Source: JAENVT01 sp031412355 (GTDB lineage: Bacteria; Actinomycetota; Acidimicrobiia; Acidimicrobiales; Ilumatobacteraceae). From it: a DNA stretch of 21,339 nucleotides. The notes beneath the pieces are model-generated. The model was not told the origin of the DNA. It was given only the letters and a program-made list of their open reading frames with translations, and did no database searches. The stretch is from assembly GCA_031412355.1 (NCBI GenBank), contig JANOCR010000172.1:1-21339 (forward strand), read 5' to 3'. Each line of letters opens with the position of its first letter. The stretch's first letter is position 1. A program made the position numbers and the translations under genes. Below are positions 1 to 5,099 of the stretch, piece after piece.

Positions 1-417
1 GCCGACCATCTAGGTCGATTGCAACGCACCAGCTTTCCCGAGGGTCCCGATCGAATCACCATGGCCATCACCCACGCCGCCGGTCTCGCAGCCAGTGACG
101 CCGGAGCCGATGCCATCTTGTGCTGCACCCGGTCGGGACGCACTGCGCTGGCCATGGCCCGGTTCCGTCCATTGGCCAGGCTGATCGGATTGTCGCCAGA
201 TCCCGTCACCGTTCGAGCCCTTGCGCTGTCGTGGGGTGTTACATCGCTGCAGGTCGAGACGTACACAACGACCGACGAACTGGTGTGGTACGCCGTCGAA
301 TCAGCGGTTCATCACGGCCTCGTCAAGACCGGTCAGACGGTCCTGGTCCTGGCGGGCGCGCCGGATCGCCCCAGCGGAGCATCGACCGACGTGCTGCGCA
401 TCGTACGAGTTTCGTGA
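1..417 (+). CDS. pyk: Pyruvate kinase, C-terminal part (cut by left edge)
   Basis: The reading frame is open from base 1, so only the last 138 residues of a pyruvate kinase are present. The visible part is the C-terminal alpha/beta regulatory domain. It has the helix leading into a strand with the SGRTA motif (family form T-x-SG-x-TA), then a strand with arginine-rich 'ARFRP', then 'TVRALALSWGV', and the closing strand 'DVLRIVRV' that ends nearly all bacterial pyruvate kinases. The enzyme converts phosphoenolpyruvate and ADP to pyruvate and ATP in the last step of glycolysis in the cytoplasm. Its TTG and ATG codons at 19 and 61 are internal, not starts, because the upstream residues still fit the family. 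The catalytic barrel lies outside the window. The stop TGA at 415-417 overlaps the GTG of the next gene by four bases. Confidence 0.9.
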   Translation, partial: ADHLGRLQRTSFPEGPDRITMAITHAAGLAASDAGADAILCCTRSGRTALAMARFRPLARLIGLSPDPVTVRALALSWGVTSLQVETYTTTDELVWYAVESAVHHGLVKTGQTVLVLAGAPDRPSGASTDVLRIVRVS

Positions 418-1193
418 CTCCACTGTGGGCTGAAGAGGCTGGCGGCTCCCGTCGCCCGCTGATCGTCGTGATCCACGGATCGATGGATCGATCGGCCGGC
501 ATGTTGAAGCTCAGCCGACGGCTCGACACGGACTTCCGCGTGTTGCGCTACGACCGTCGCGGATACGGGCGATCCTTCCCGCATCCCGGGCCGTTCACGA
601 TGGGCGAGCAGATCGCGGATCTTGTCGGCCTGCTCGCCGGTCGCAAGGCGGTGCTGGTCGGCCACAGCTATGGCGGCGACGTTGCCCTGGCGACAGCCGA
701 TCGCCATCCCGACCTCGTCGCCGGCGTGGCGGTCTACGAAACGCCGTTGTCGTGGGAGCCGTGGTGGCCGGGCACCACCGCGGGTTCGATCGCGGTTGCC
801 GAAGGCGGCCAGCCGGAGGAAGCCGCCGAGCGGTTCATGCGCCGCATGCTGGGCGACAAGCGCTGGGAGGAGCTACCCGAGCGCAGTAGGCAGACCCGGC
901 GAGCCGAGGGCCTGGCCATGGTGCATGAACTCGCCGATCTGCGCCGTCACCAGCCGTGGAATGCGGTGAACATCACGATCCCGGTGATCACCGCGTTCGG
1001 CAGCAAGGGTGCCCAGCACCACCGCGACGGCATGAAGTATGCGGCGAAACTGCTCGACTGTCCGGTCGTCGAACTGGCCGATTGCCGGCACGATGCGCCG
1101 TTGAGCCACCCCGACCTGTTCAGATCCGCCGTGATCGATCCACTGCTGGTGATGATCGGCCCGCCCTGGACGACACCAGCGGAGCTTTCCTGA
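414..1193 (+). CDS. Alpha/beta hydrolase
   Basis: A 259-residue alpha/beta-hydrolase-fold protein of unknown substrate. Strand 'LIVVIHGSMD' (residues 16-25) gives the HG oxyanion region, 'LRYDRRGYGRS' (44-54) is the usual conserved strand and turn, and GHSYGG (83-88) is the nucleophile elbow with Ser85. A late histidine lies in 'RHDAPLSHP', with His226 the likely catalytic one. Actinobacterial hydrolases commonly end in this H-x-x-P-x-SHP pattern. The acid residue is not obvious. The GTG start at 414 overlaps the pyruvate kinase stop as GTGA. The frame stays open upstream, but that region encodes pyruvate kinase in the other frame, so the long upstream extension is rejected. It ends in a convergent junction with a small membrane protein and a hairpin. 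It could be an esterase, a haloperoxidase-like enzyme or an epoxide hydrolase; the sequence does not decide. Confidence 0.85.
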   Translation: MTPLWAEEAGGSRRPLIVVIHGSMDRSAGMLKLSRRLDTDFRVLRYDRRGYGRSFPHPGPFTMGEQIADLVGLLAGRKAVLVGHSYGGDVALATADRHPDLVAGVAVYETPLSWEPWWPGTTAGSIAVAEGGQPEEAAERFMRRMLGDKRWEELPERSRQTRRAEGLAMVHELADLRRHQPWNAVNITIPVITAFGSKGAQHHRDGMKYAAKLLDCPVVELADCRHDAPLSHPDLFRSAVIDPLLVMIGPPWTTPAELS

Positions 1194-1196
1194 GCG

Positions 1197-1211
1197 GTGC
1201 CGCTACGGCAC
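1197..1211. terminator. Perfect hairpin between convergent genes
   Basis: GTGCCG, loop CTA, CGGCAC: a perfect six-base-pair stem with a three-base loop. It begins three bases after the hydrolase stop (TGA 1191-1193). The loop CTA (1203-1205) is the TAG stop of the minus-strand membrane-protein gene. There is no U-tract on either strand, so if it terminates transcription it would be of the U-tract-less kind proposed in actinobacteria. Placement between two convergent genes supports a bidirectional role. The function is inferred from position and shape only. Confidence 0.4.
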
Positions 1212-1478
1212 AGACACGTTGATGTCGGAGCCCATGAACGAGCAGGTGACGTCGCTGCGGTCACCCAGCACGCCGCGAGCCTTCACCTTATCGGCACAGT
1301 CCTGGAGTGACGACCGTTGGGTCCACACACCCAGCGCCAGTCCGCCGATGATCAGGATGGTCACGAGCTTCGCCGTGACGTTCTTCACCACGACGGCCAT
1401 CACCAGCATGAGGGCAACCAGAGCAACGGCGACGGCTATCCCGATGTTCTTCGCCGTGTCAACGGTCAGTGCGGTCAT
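1203..1478 (-). CDS. Small two-helix membrane protein, unknown function
   Basis: A 91-residue protein not recognised as a known family. It has a short polar N-terminus, a first hydrophobic helix around residues 12-32, a short lysine-containing turn ('VKNVTAK') and a second helix around residues 41-55. The C-terminal tail, of about 35 polar residues, contains two cysteines ('QDCADK' and 'VTCSF') and is predicted to lie on one side of the membrane. The ATG at 1478 was chosen because a TATGGT hexamer sits exactly six bases upstream, fitting a leaderless transcript. The frame extends upstream to 1634, but that part overlaps the DUF3151 gene on the other strand and is rich in Arg/Pro shadow sequence. 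It is divergent from DUF3151 and convergent with the hydrolase. No function can be assigned. Confidence 0.65.
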   Translation of the reverse strand: MTALTVDTAKNIGIAVAVALVALMLVMAVVVKNVTAKLVTILIIGGLALGVWTQRSSLQDCADKVKARGVLGDRSDVTCSFMGSDINVSVP

Positions 1479-1490
1479 GTTCGAACCATA
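1479..1490 (-). promoter_or_regulatory. Leaderless-type -10 element (TATGGT) for the small membrane protein
   Basis: On the minus strand TATGGT occupies 1490 down to 1485, followed by six bases and then the ATG at 1478. In actinobacteria a TANNNT hexamer 6-7 bases before a start codon is the usual sign of transcription starting at the first base of the start codon. There is no Shine-Dalgarno sequence. No good -35 is visible. It lies back to back with the -10 of the divergent DUF3151 gene, five bases apart. Confidence 0.55.
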
Positions 1491-1495
1491 GGCCC

Positions 1496-1507
1496 TAGGG
1501 TGATCCC
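1496..1507 (+). promoter_or_regulatory. Leaderless-type -10 element (TAGGGT) for the DUF3151 gene
   Basis: TAGGGT at 1496-1501 followed by six bases and the GTG start at 1508. The spacing predicts transcription from the G of GTG, giving a leaderless mRNA. There is no Shine-Dalgarno sequence in the intervening bases. It is separated from the opposing TATGGT by only GGCCC (1491-1495). Confidence 0.6.
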
Positions 1508-1948
1508 GTGAGTGAGCACTCAATTTCGATGCATCCGTCCGGTCCGCCGCGCACAGTGCTGCCGGCCGAGGCAGCGTCGATCGACGAGGCCTTGCGTCAG
1601 GCGCTCGAGACACCACTTGACGACCGTCGGGCACGCGTCGCCAGCGTCGTTGCTGCCAACCCCCGTTCGCTGAACGCTTGGGCTGCGCTCGGCAGTCTTG
1701 GGCGCGACGAGATCGAGCGGTATGCGGCGTTCCGGGTCGGCTACCACCGTGGTCTCGACGCGCTGCGCGCCAACGGATGGCGGGGATCCGGGTACGTGCG
1801 TTGGGTCGACGGCACGAATCGTGGCTTCCTGCGGTGTTTGCGTGGCCTGCAACAGACGTCCGCGGCCATCGGCGAGACCGACGAGGCAGACAGGATCGCC
1901 GTGTTCATGCAGCAGCTCGATCCCAGCGGCATCCCTGCCCAGGGGTGA
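1508..1948 (+). CDS. DUF3151 family protein
   Basis: A 146-residue protein matching the actinobacterial DUF3151 family by recall of its conserved core. The landmarks are 'HPRSLNAWAALG'-type sequence (here 'NPRSLNAWAALGSLG'), then 'YAAFRVGYHRGLDALR', 'GWRGSGYVRW', 'NRGFLRCLRGL' and a late 'AIGETDEADRI' helix. The family is of unknown function and restricted mainly to Actinomycetota, which is one reason for the taxonomic guess. The GTG start at 1508 is supported by a -10 hexamer six bases upstream. Its TGA stop (1946-1948) overlaps the first in-frame GTG of mobA as GTGA, so it probably heads a mobA-containing transcript. The protein has no signal peptide or membrane segment and should be cytoplasmic. 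Confidence 0.85.
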   Translation: MSEHSISMHPSGPPRTVLPAEAASIDEALRQALETPLDDRRARVASVVAANPRSLNAWAALGSLGRDEIERYAAFRVGYHRGLDALRANGWRGSGYVRWVDGTNRGFLRCLRGLQQTSAAIGETDEADRIAVFMQQLDPSGIPAQG

Positions 1949-2499
1949 GCAAGGCGATGGCCGCCCCGATGGGCGCGGTGTTGTGCGGAGGCGCCAGCCG
2001 ACGCATGGGTGCTGACAAGGCACTGGTCGCGTTCGGCGGTGTCGCGATGGCTCGCCGTGTGGCCGACGCATTGGCGGCAGCGGGCTGCGCGCCGGTGGTA
2101 GCGGTCGGCGGCGACCAGGTGGAGCTGTCCCGCCTGGGGCTGAAATGCGTTGATGACGAGTTTCCTGGCGAGGGTCCCCTAGGCGGGCTTCTCACCGCTC
2201 TGCAGGCAGGAGCACCTGCCGTCGTGGTTGCATGCGATCTACCGACGTTGCAGGCAGTGACCGTGTCGGCGTTGCTGACCGCCCTCGGTGACCACGACGC
2301 CTCAATCGCATTCACCGACCGAGCCGAACCGCTGTGTGCCGCCTGGTCTGGGCGCGCCGCACCGAAGTTGCGAGCACTGTTCGTATCTGGCGAGCGGGCG
2401 ATGCACCGGGCGATCGAGGGCCTCGACATCGCCTGGGTGTCGGTCGACGCAGCGGGCCTTCGCAACATCAACACGCCCGATGACCTGGGGACCCTCTAA
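1945..2499 (+). CDS. mobA: Molybdenum cofactor guanylyltransferase (MobA-like)
   Basis: A nucleotidyltransferase of about 184 residues that would attach GMP to molybdopterin to form the guanine dinucleotide cofactor. The diagnostic N-terminal loop 'LCGGASRRMGADK' matches the family form L-x-GG-x-S-x-RMG-x-DK, which binds the nucleotide. Further landmarks are 'GEGPLGGLLTAL', the metal-binding 'VVACDLPTL' and the C-terminal 'NINTPDDL'. The length is close to the usual 190 or so. Two starts are possible. GTG at 1945 overlaps the DUF3151 stop as GTGA, a junction used repeatedly in this window. ATG at 1957 would use AGGGG (1941-1945) at a long spacing. I chose 1945. A related nucleotidyltransferase acting on another cofactor cannot be fully excluded. 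Its TAA stop forms part of the next promoter. Confidence 0.85.
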   Translation: MSKAMAAPMGAVLCGGASRRMGADKALVAFGGVAMARRVADALAAAGCAPVVAVGGDQVELSRLGLKCVDDEFPGEGPLGGLLTALQAGAPAVVVACDLPTLQAVTVSALLTALGDHDASIAFTDRAEPLCAAWSGRAAPKLRALFVSGERAMHRAIEGLDIAWVSVDAAGLRNINTPDDLGTL

Positions 2500-2510
2500 C
2501 CTGCAGGACT
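2497..2510 (+). promoter_or_regulatory. Possible -10 element (TAACCT) for the rhodanese, including the mobA stop
   Basis: TAACCT at 2497-2502 fits TANNNT and lies eight bases before the GTG at 2511. Its TAA is the mobA stop codon. The spacing is one or two bases longer than the best leaderless cases, so a one- or two-base leader is possible. The bases GCAGGA are too close to the start for a good Shine-Dalgarno. The rhodanese may also be read from the upstream transcript. Confidence 0.4.
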
Positions 2511-2834
2511 GTGGCTGTCTCCGAAGTGAACGTCGACGAACTCGAATCGGCACTGGTTTCCGGTGCGCGATTGATCGATGTGCGCGAACCCGCCGAGTAC
2601 GAGACGGCGCACGTCCCCGGCGCGGTACTGATTCCACTAGGCACGGTGCCGGACGCGCTCGACCAATTTGCCACCGACGCGACCAACTATCTGATTTGCA
2701 GGACTGGCGCCCGTAGCTACCGGGCATGCGAGTTCCTGGCAGATCAGGGACTCGATGTCGCCAACGTCGAGGGAGGCACCACGGCGTGGGTCATCAGCGG
2801 GCGCAGCACCGTGGCCGGAGACCAGCCTGCGTGA
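2511..2834 (+). CDS. Single-domain rhodanese-like sulfurtransferase
   Basis: A 107-residue stand-alone rhodanese. It starts with 'LIDVREPAEYETAHVPGAVLIPLG' in two halves of the standard fold: the DVREP-x-E-(Y/F) strand-turn and the H-x-PGA-x-x-IPL segment. The active loop is 'CRTGARS', with the cysteine that carries a persulfide followed by arginine, as in thiosulfate-sulfurtransferase-like proteins. 'NVEGGTTAW' is the usual terminal landmark (V-x-GG-x-x-AW). It is cytoplasmic, with no signal. It sits directly after mobA, and rhodanese domains are known to supply sulfur in molybdopterin and thiolation pathways, so a link to molybdenum cofactor is plausible but only by position. Its TGA stop overlaps the RNase D start as GTGA. 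Confidence 0.88.
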   Translation: MAVSEVNVDELESALVSGARLIDVREPAEYETAHVPGAVLIPLGTVPDALDQFATDATNYLICRTGARSYRACEFLADQGLDVANVEGGTTAWVISGRSTVAGDQPA

Positions 2835-3982
2835 CGTATTGCTGGATCGATACACAGCCTGAGTTCGAAGCGCTCATCGACCGTTTGTGCGCCGAACCGC
2901 GCTACGCACTCGACACCGAGTTCCATCGGGAACGTACGTACTTTCCCAAACTCGCCCTCATGCAGTTCGCCGCAAACGGTGAGACCGCCTTGGTCGACCC
3001 GTTGGCGGTCGACCTGGCGGCGCTGCGTCGCCTGTTCGCCAGCGACACGGTCGCCGTGTTGCATGCCGCCCAGCAGGACCTCGACGTGTTGACACACGCT
3101 TGCGGCGCCGTACCGGCCCGGATGTACGACACCCAACTAGCCTCGGGCTTCCTGGGGTACAGCACGCCGTCGCTGGTCTCGTTGCTGATGGCCGAATTGA
3201 AGGTGCTCGCGGCCAAGGGTGATCGCCTGACCGACTGGTTGCGTCGCCCGCTGACCACCGATCAGATGGAATACGCAGCGGCCGACGTCGACCATCTGCT
3301 GGCATTGCAGGACCAACTCGATGCCCAGCTCACTCTGCTCGGCCGTGACGAGTGGGTTGCCGAGGCGTGCGAGGAACTGCGCCGGCGGCCGGCTTCCGGC
3401 ACGGATCCCAGTCAGGCCTGGCTACGGATCAAGGACGTGCGCATGCTCAAGCCCCGTGCACGCGGGGTCGCCAGGGCGATTTGCGAGTGGCGCGAGCGCC
3501 GAGCGATGTCGGTCGATGTGCCGGTTCGCCAGATCCTGCCCGACCTGGCGGTGCTGGGCATCTCCCAACGACAGCCGAAGACCACCCACGACCTCATTCA
3601 GGCTCGAGGCGTCGAAGAGCGTCACAGCAAGGGAAACCTTGGTCGCGAGATCCTCGACGTCGTGGCCCTCGGGCAGCGCAGCGGTGTCGATCTTCCCGCG
3701 CCCGACGGCGAGGACCTGGACCGCCAGTTGCGGCCGGCCGTTGCGCTCGTGTCGGCTTGGATGGCCGATCTGGCCCGCAAGCAGCGGATCGACACCACGC
3801 TGCTGGCAACTCGCGCCGATCTGGTGGCGTTGCTGCGTGGCGACAGCGACGCCCGGCTGCTGCAAGGTTGGCGCGCCCAGTTGGTCGGCGACGGGATTCA
3901 GCGTCTGGTGCAGGGCAAGGCCGGACTGACGTTCGACGGGCAAGGCGGCCTGCGCCTGATCGATGTGGCGGGCGCCGGGTAG
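2831..3982 (+). CDS. rnd: Ribonuclease D (DEDD 3'-5' exonuclease with HRDC domain)
   Basis: A 383-residue RNase D, close to the 375 residues of the E. coli enzyme, that trims 3' ends of tRNA and other RNAs. The DEDDy exonuclease motifs are all visible. Motif I is 'ALDTEFHRE' (Asp28, Glu30), motif II is in 'LHAAQQDLDVL', motif 'MYDTQLAS' follows, and motif III is 'YAAADVDHLL' with the tyrosine and aspartate in the expected Y-x(3-4)-D arrangement. An HRDC domain follows around residues 205-285 ('LKPRARGVARAICEWRE' to 'DLIQARGV'), then a helical C-terminus. The GTG start at 2831 overlaps the rhodanese stop as GTGA, with a weak GGAG ten bases upstream. The TAG stop (3980-3982) touches the TAG stop of the opposing ParA gene with no gap. 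Confidence 0.93.
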   Translation: MTYCWIDTQPEFEALIDRLCAEPRYALDTEFHRERTYFPKLALMQFAANGETALVDPLAVDLAALRRLFASDTVAVLHAAQQDLDVLTHACGAVPARMYDTQLASGFLGYSTPSLVSLLMAELKVLAAKGDRLTDWLRRPLTTDQMEYAAADVDHLLALQDQLDAQLTLLGRDEWVAEACEELRRRPASGTDPSQAWLRIKDVRMLKPRARGVARAICEWRERRAMSVDVPVRQILPDLAVLGISQRQPKTTHDLIQARGVEERHSKGNLGREILDVVALGQRSGVDLPAPDGEDLDRQLRPAVALVSAWMADLARKQRIDTTLLATRADLVALLRGDSDARLLQGWRAQLVGDGIQRLVQGKAGLTFDGQGGLRLIDVAGAG

Positions 3983-4747
3983 CTAGGTCCGGGCGATGCG
4001 CCGCAGCTTGACCCACAGAGCGTCGAACACAGCGCTGATGTCGGCCGACCGGGCCCCGAAGGAATGAATCGAACGGCGTTCCCCGATCGCCTGGTTGACG
4101 ATCACACGTTGTGGCACGGACGGCTGCCAGATCGCCTTGCGCCCGACGATGCGGGCCAGTTCGTCGTAGCGTCTGCCGGCTTCGTTGCTGATAGCTGGGA
4201 CTTTGTTGACGATCACCCCGGCCAATTCGAGGTCGGGGTTGTGGGTGTTCCAGACGTCGTCGATCACGTCGGCGACGCCGCCGATCCCGCGTAACCCGAG
4301 GGCCGCCGGCTCCACGACGATCAGCGCCAGGTCGGCAGCGATCAATCCGCTCGTCGTCAGGTTCCCCAGCGACGGAGGGCAGTCGATCAGCACCGCGTCG
4401 TAGTCGCCCGCGACCTGGTGGAGCGCTCGGCGCAGCCGCTTTGGCTTGCCGGCTTCGTGGTCCTGCAGGCTCGGCGCAGACGGCACCAGGTCGACTTCCA
4501 GGCCCCAGTGCGACATCACGATGCCGATCTGCTTGCGATCTGGTCCCAACAGATCAGCGGTTGACGGCTGATCGTCGGCCGCATCATGGCCTAAGACCCA
4601 GGTGCTGGATCCCTGTGGGTCGAGGTCTACGACCAGCACCCGGTCGCCGGCCGCAGCCGCCGCCGAGGCCAGGCCCAAGGTGACGGTGGTCTTTCCAACC
4701 CCTCCCTTTTGGTTCAACAGCGCTGTAATTCGACCCATCGTGGTCAT
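3983..4747 (-). CDS. ParA/Soj family ATPase, solitary
   Basis: A 254-residue ParA/MinD-superfamily ATPase. The deviant Walker A is 'KGGVGKTT' (residues 14-21, with the signature first lysine), Walker A' is 'DLDPQGSST' (41-49) and Walker B is 'VLIDCPPSLG' (119-128). 'VIVNKVP' (178-184) is the base-recognition strand, and the C-terminal half has the usual ParA sequence of 'VPQRVIVNQA' and 'GARSADI'. Canonical chromosomal ParA is paired with parB and parS. Here no parB lies on either side, so it may position another cargo or act as an orphan. ATG 4747 is used; ATG 4738 is an alternative three codons in. It is divergent from a small charged protein across 116 bases with two inverted repeats, and convergent with rnd with zero spacing. 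Confidence 0.9.
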   Translation of the reverse strand: MTTMGRITALLNQKGGVGKTTVTLGLASAAAAAGDRVLVVDLDPQGSSTWVLGHDAADDQPSTADLLGPDRKQIGIVMSHWGLEVDLVPSAPSLQDHEAGKPKRLRRALHQVAGDYDAVLIDCPPSLGNLTTSGLIAADLALIVVEPAALGLRGIGGVADVIDDVWNTHNPDLELAGVIVNKVPAISNEAGRRYDELARIVGRKAIWQPSVPQRVIVNQAIGERRSIHSFGARSADISAVFDALWVKLRRIART

Positions 4748-4766
4748 CGTGCCACACCGGGCAGGA

Positions 4767-4779
4767 CGGGTGACACCCG
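4767..4779. repeat. Perfect inverted repeat, possible operator
   Basis: CGGGTG A CACCCG: two six-base arms around one central base, 20 bases upstream of the ParA start and 97 bases upstream of the small charged gene. The central spacing is too short for a good RNA hairpin, so a protein-binding site is the more natural reading. That is inference from symmetry and location alone. Confidence 0.4.
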
Positions 4780-4803
4780 CTACCTGGGAGGATGCCGCAT
4801 GTT

Positions 4804-4816
4804 GGGTCTCCGACCC
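4804..4816. repeat. Inverted repeat GGGTC-TCC-GACCC in divergent promoter region
   Basis: A perfect five-base-arm inverted repeat with a three-base centre. It ends two bases before the TAGAGT hexamer at 4819-4824, so a bound protein here could block or activate that promoter. Its centre lies 37 bases from the centre of the other dyad (4767-4779). The two dyads do not share a sequence. Confidence 0.3.
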
Positions 4817-4818
4817 GG

Positions 4819-4824
4819 TAGAGT
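4819..4824 (+). promoter_or_regulatory. Probable -10 element (TAGAGT) for the small charged gene
   Basis: TAGAGT lies in the context CGG-TAGAGT-GGCAAC, nearly the same as the alaS promoter context CGG-TAGGCT-GGCAAC at 7833-7846. A transcript starting 6-8 bases downstream would have a leader of about 32 bases containing the GGGAG ribosome-binding site (4852-4856), seven bases before the GTG at 4864. A second TANNNT hexamer, TAGGTT at 4845-4850, is an alternative that would leave a leader of only a few bases. Confidence 0.4.
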
Positions 4825-4863
4825 GGCAACCAATGTCAACTCTCTAGGTTCGGGAGCCCTACC

Positions 4864-5052
4864 GTGAAGAAGGGTCGTCATCGCCGCTTCGAAGAAGCGC
4901 GAAAGCTTAAACAAGCTGGTCCCAGCGCATTCGATCTGGGATTCGGAAGTAACGATCAACGTCAACCGACTCAAGACGACGAGTACGCCGCGCTTGCGGA
5001 GAAGTACGGCGTCACGTTCGATGACGATGAGGAAGACGAGTCCGACGACTGA
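4864..5052 (+). CDS. Small charge-polarised protein, DUF3073-like in layout
   Basis: A 62-residue protein with a strongly basic N-terminal third ('KKGRHRRFEEARKLK'), a neutral middle, and an acidic end ('FDDDEEDESDD') preceded by 'DEYAALAEKYG'. The basic head, Y-A-x-x-(Y) segment and Asp/Glu tail recall the actinobacterial DUF3073 small proteins, but I recall that family by layout rather than by a firm match. A ribosome-binding site GGGAG (4852-4856) lies seven bases before the GTG at 4864. The charge split suggests a nucleic-acid- or protein-binding role, possibly self-associating. It has no hydrophobic segment. It is 47 bases upstream of typA in the same direction, so the two may be co-transcribed. 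Confidence 0.7.
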   Translation: MKKGRHRRFEEARKLKQAGPSAFDLGFGSNDQRQPTQDDEYAALAEKYGVTFDDDEEDESDD

Positions 5053-5099
5053 ACCTCAGGCAGCTGGCATTGTCCGCCTCAACACCCCCCTGATAGGTC

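Noticed and set aside
120..413. Upstream extension of the alpha/beta hydrolase frame
   Set aside because: This stretch is the conserved pyruvate kinase C-terminus in another frame; the hydrolase fold begins just after the GTG at 414.
2503..2706. GCAGGACTG repeated at 2503-2511 and 2698-2706
   Set aside because: A nine-base match in GC-rich DNA, one copy inside rhodanese coding sequence; no symmetry or further copies support a function.
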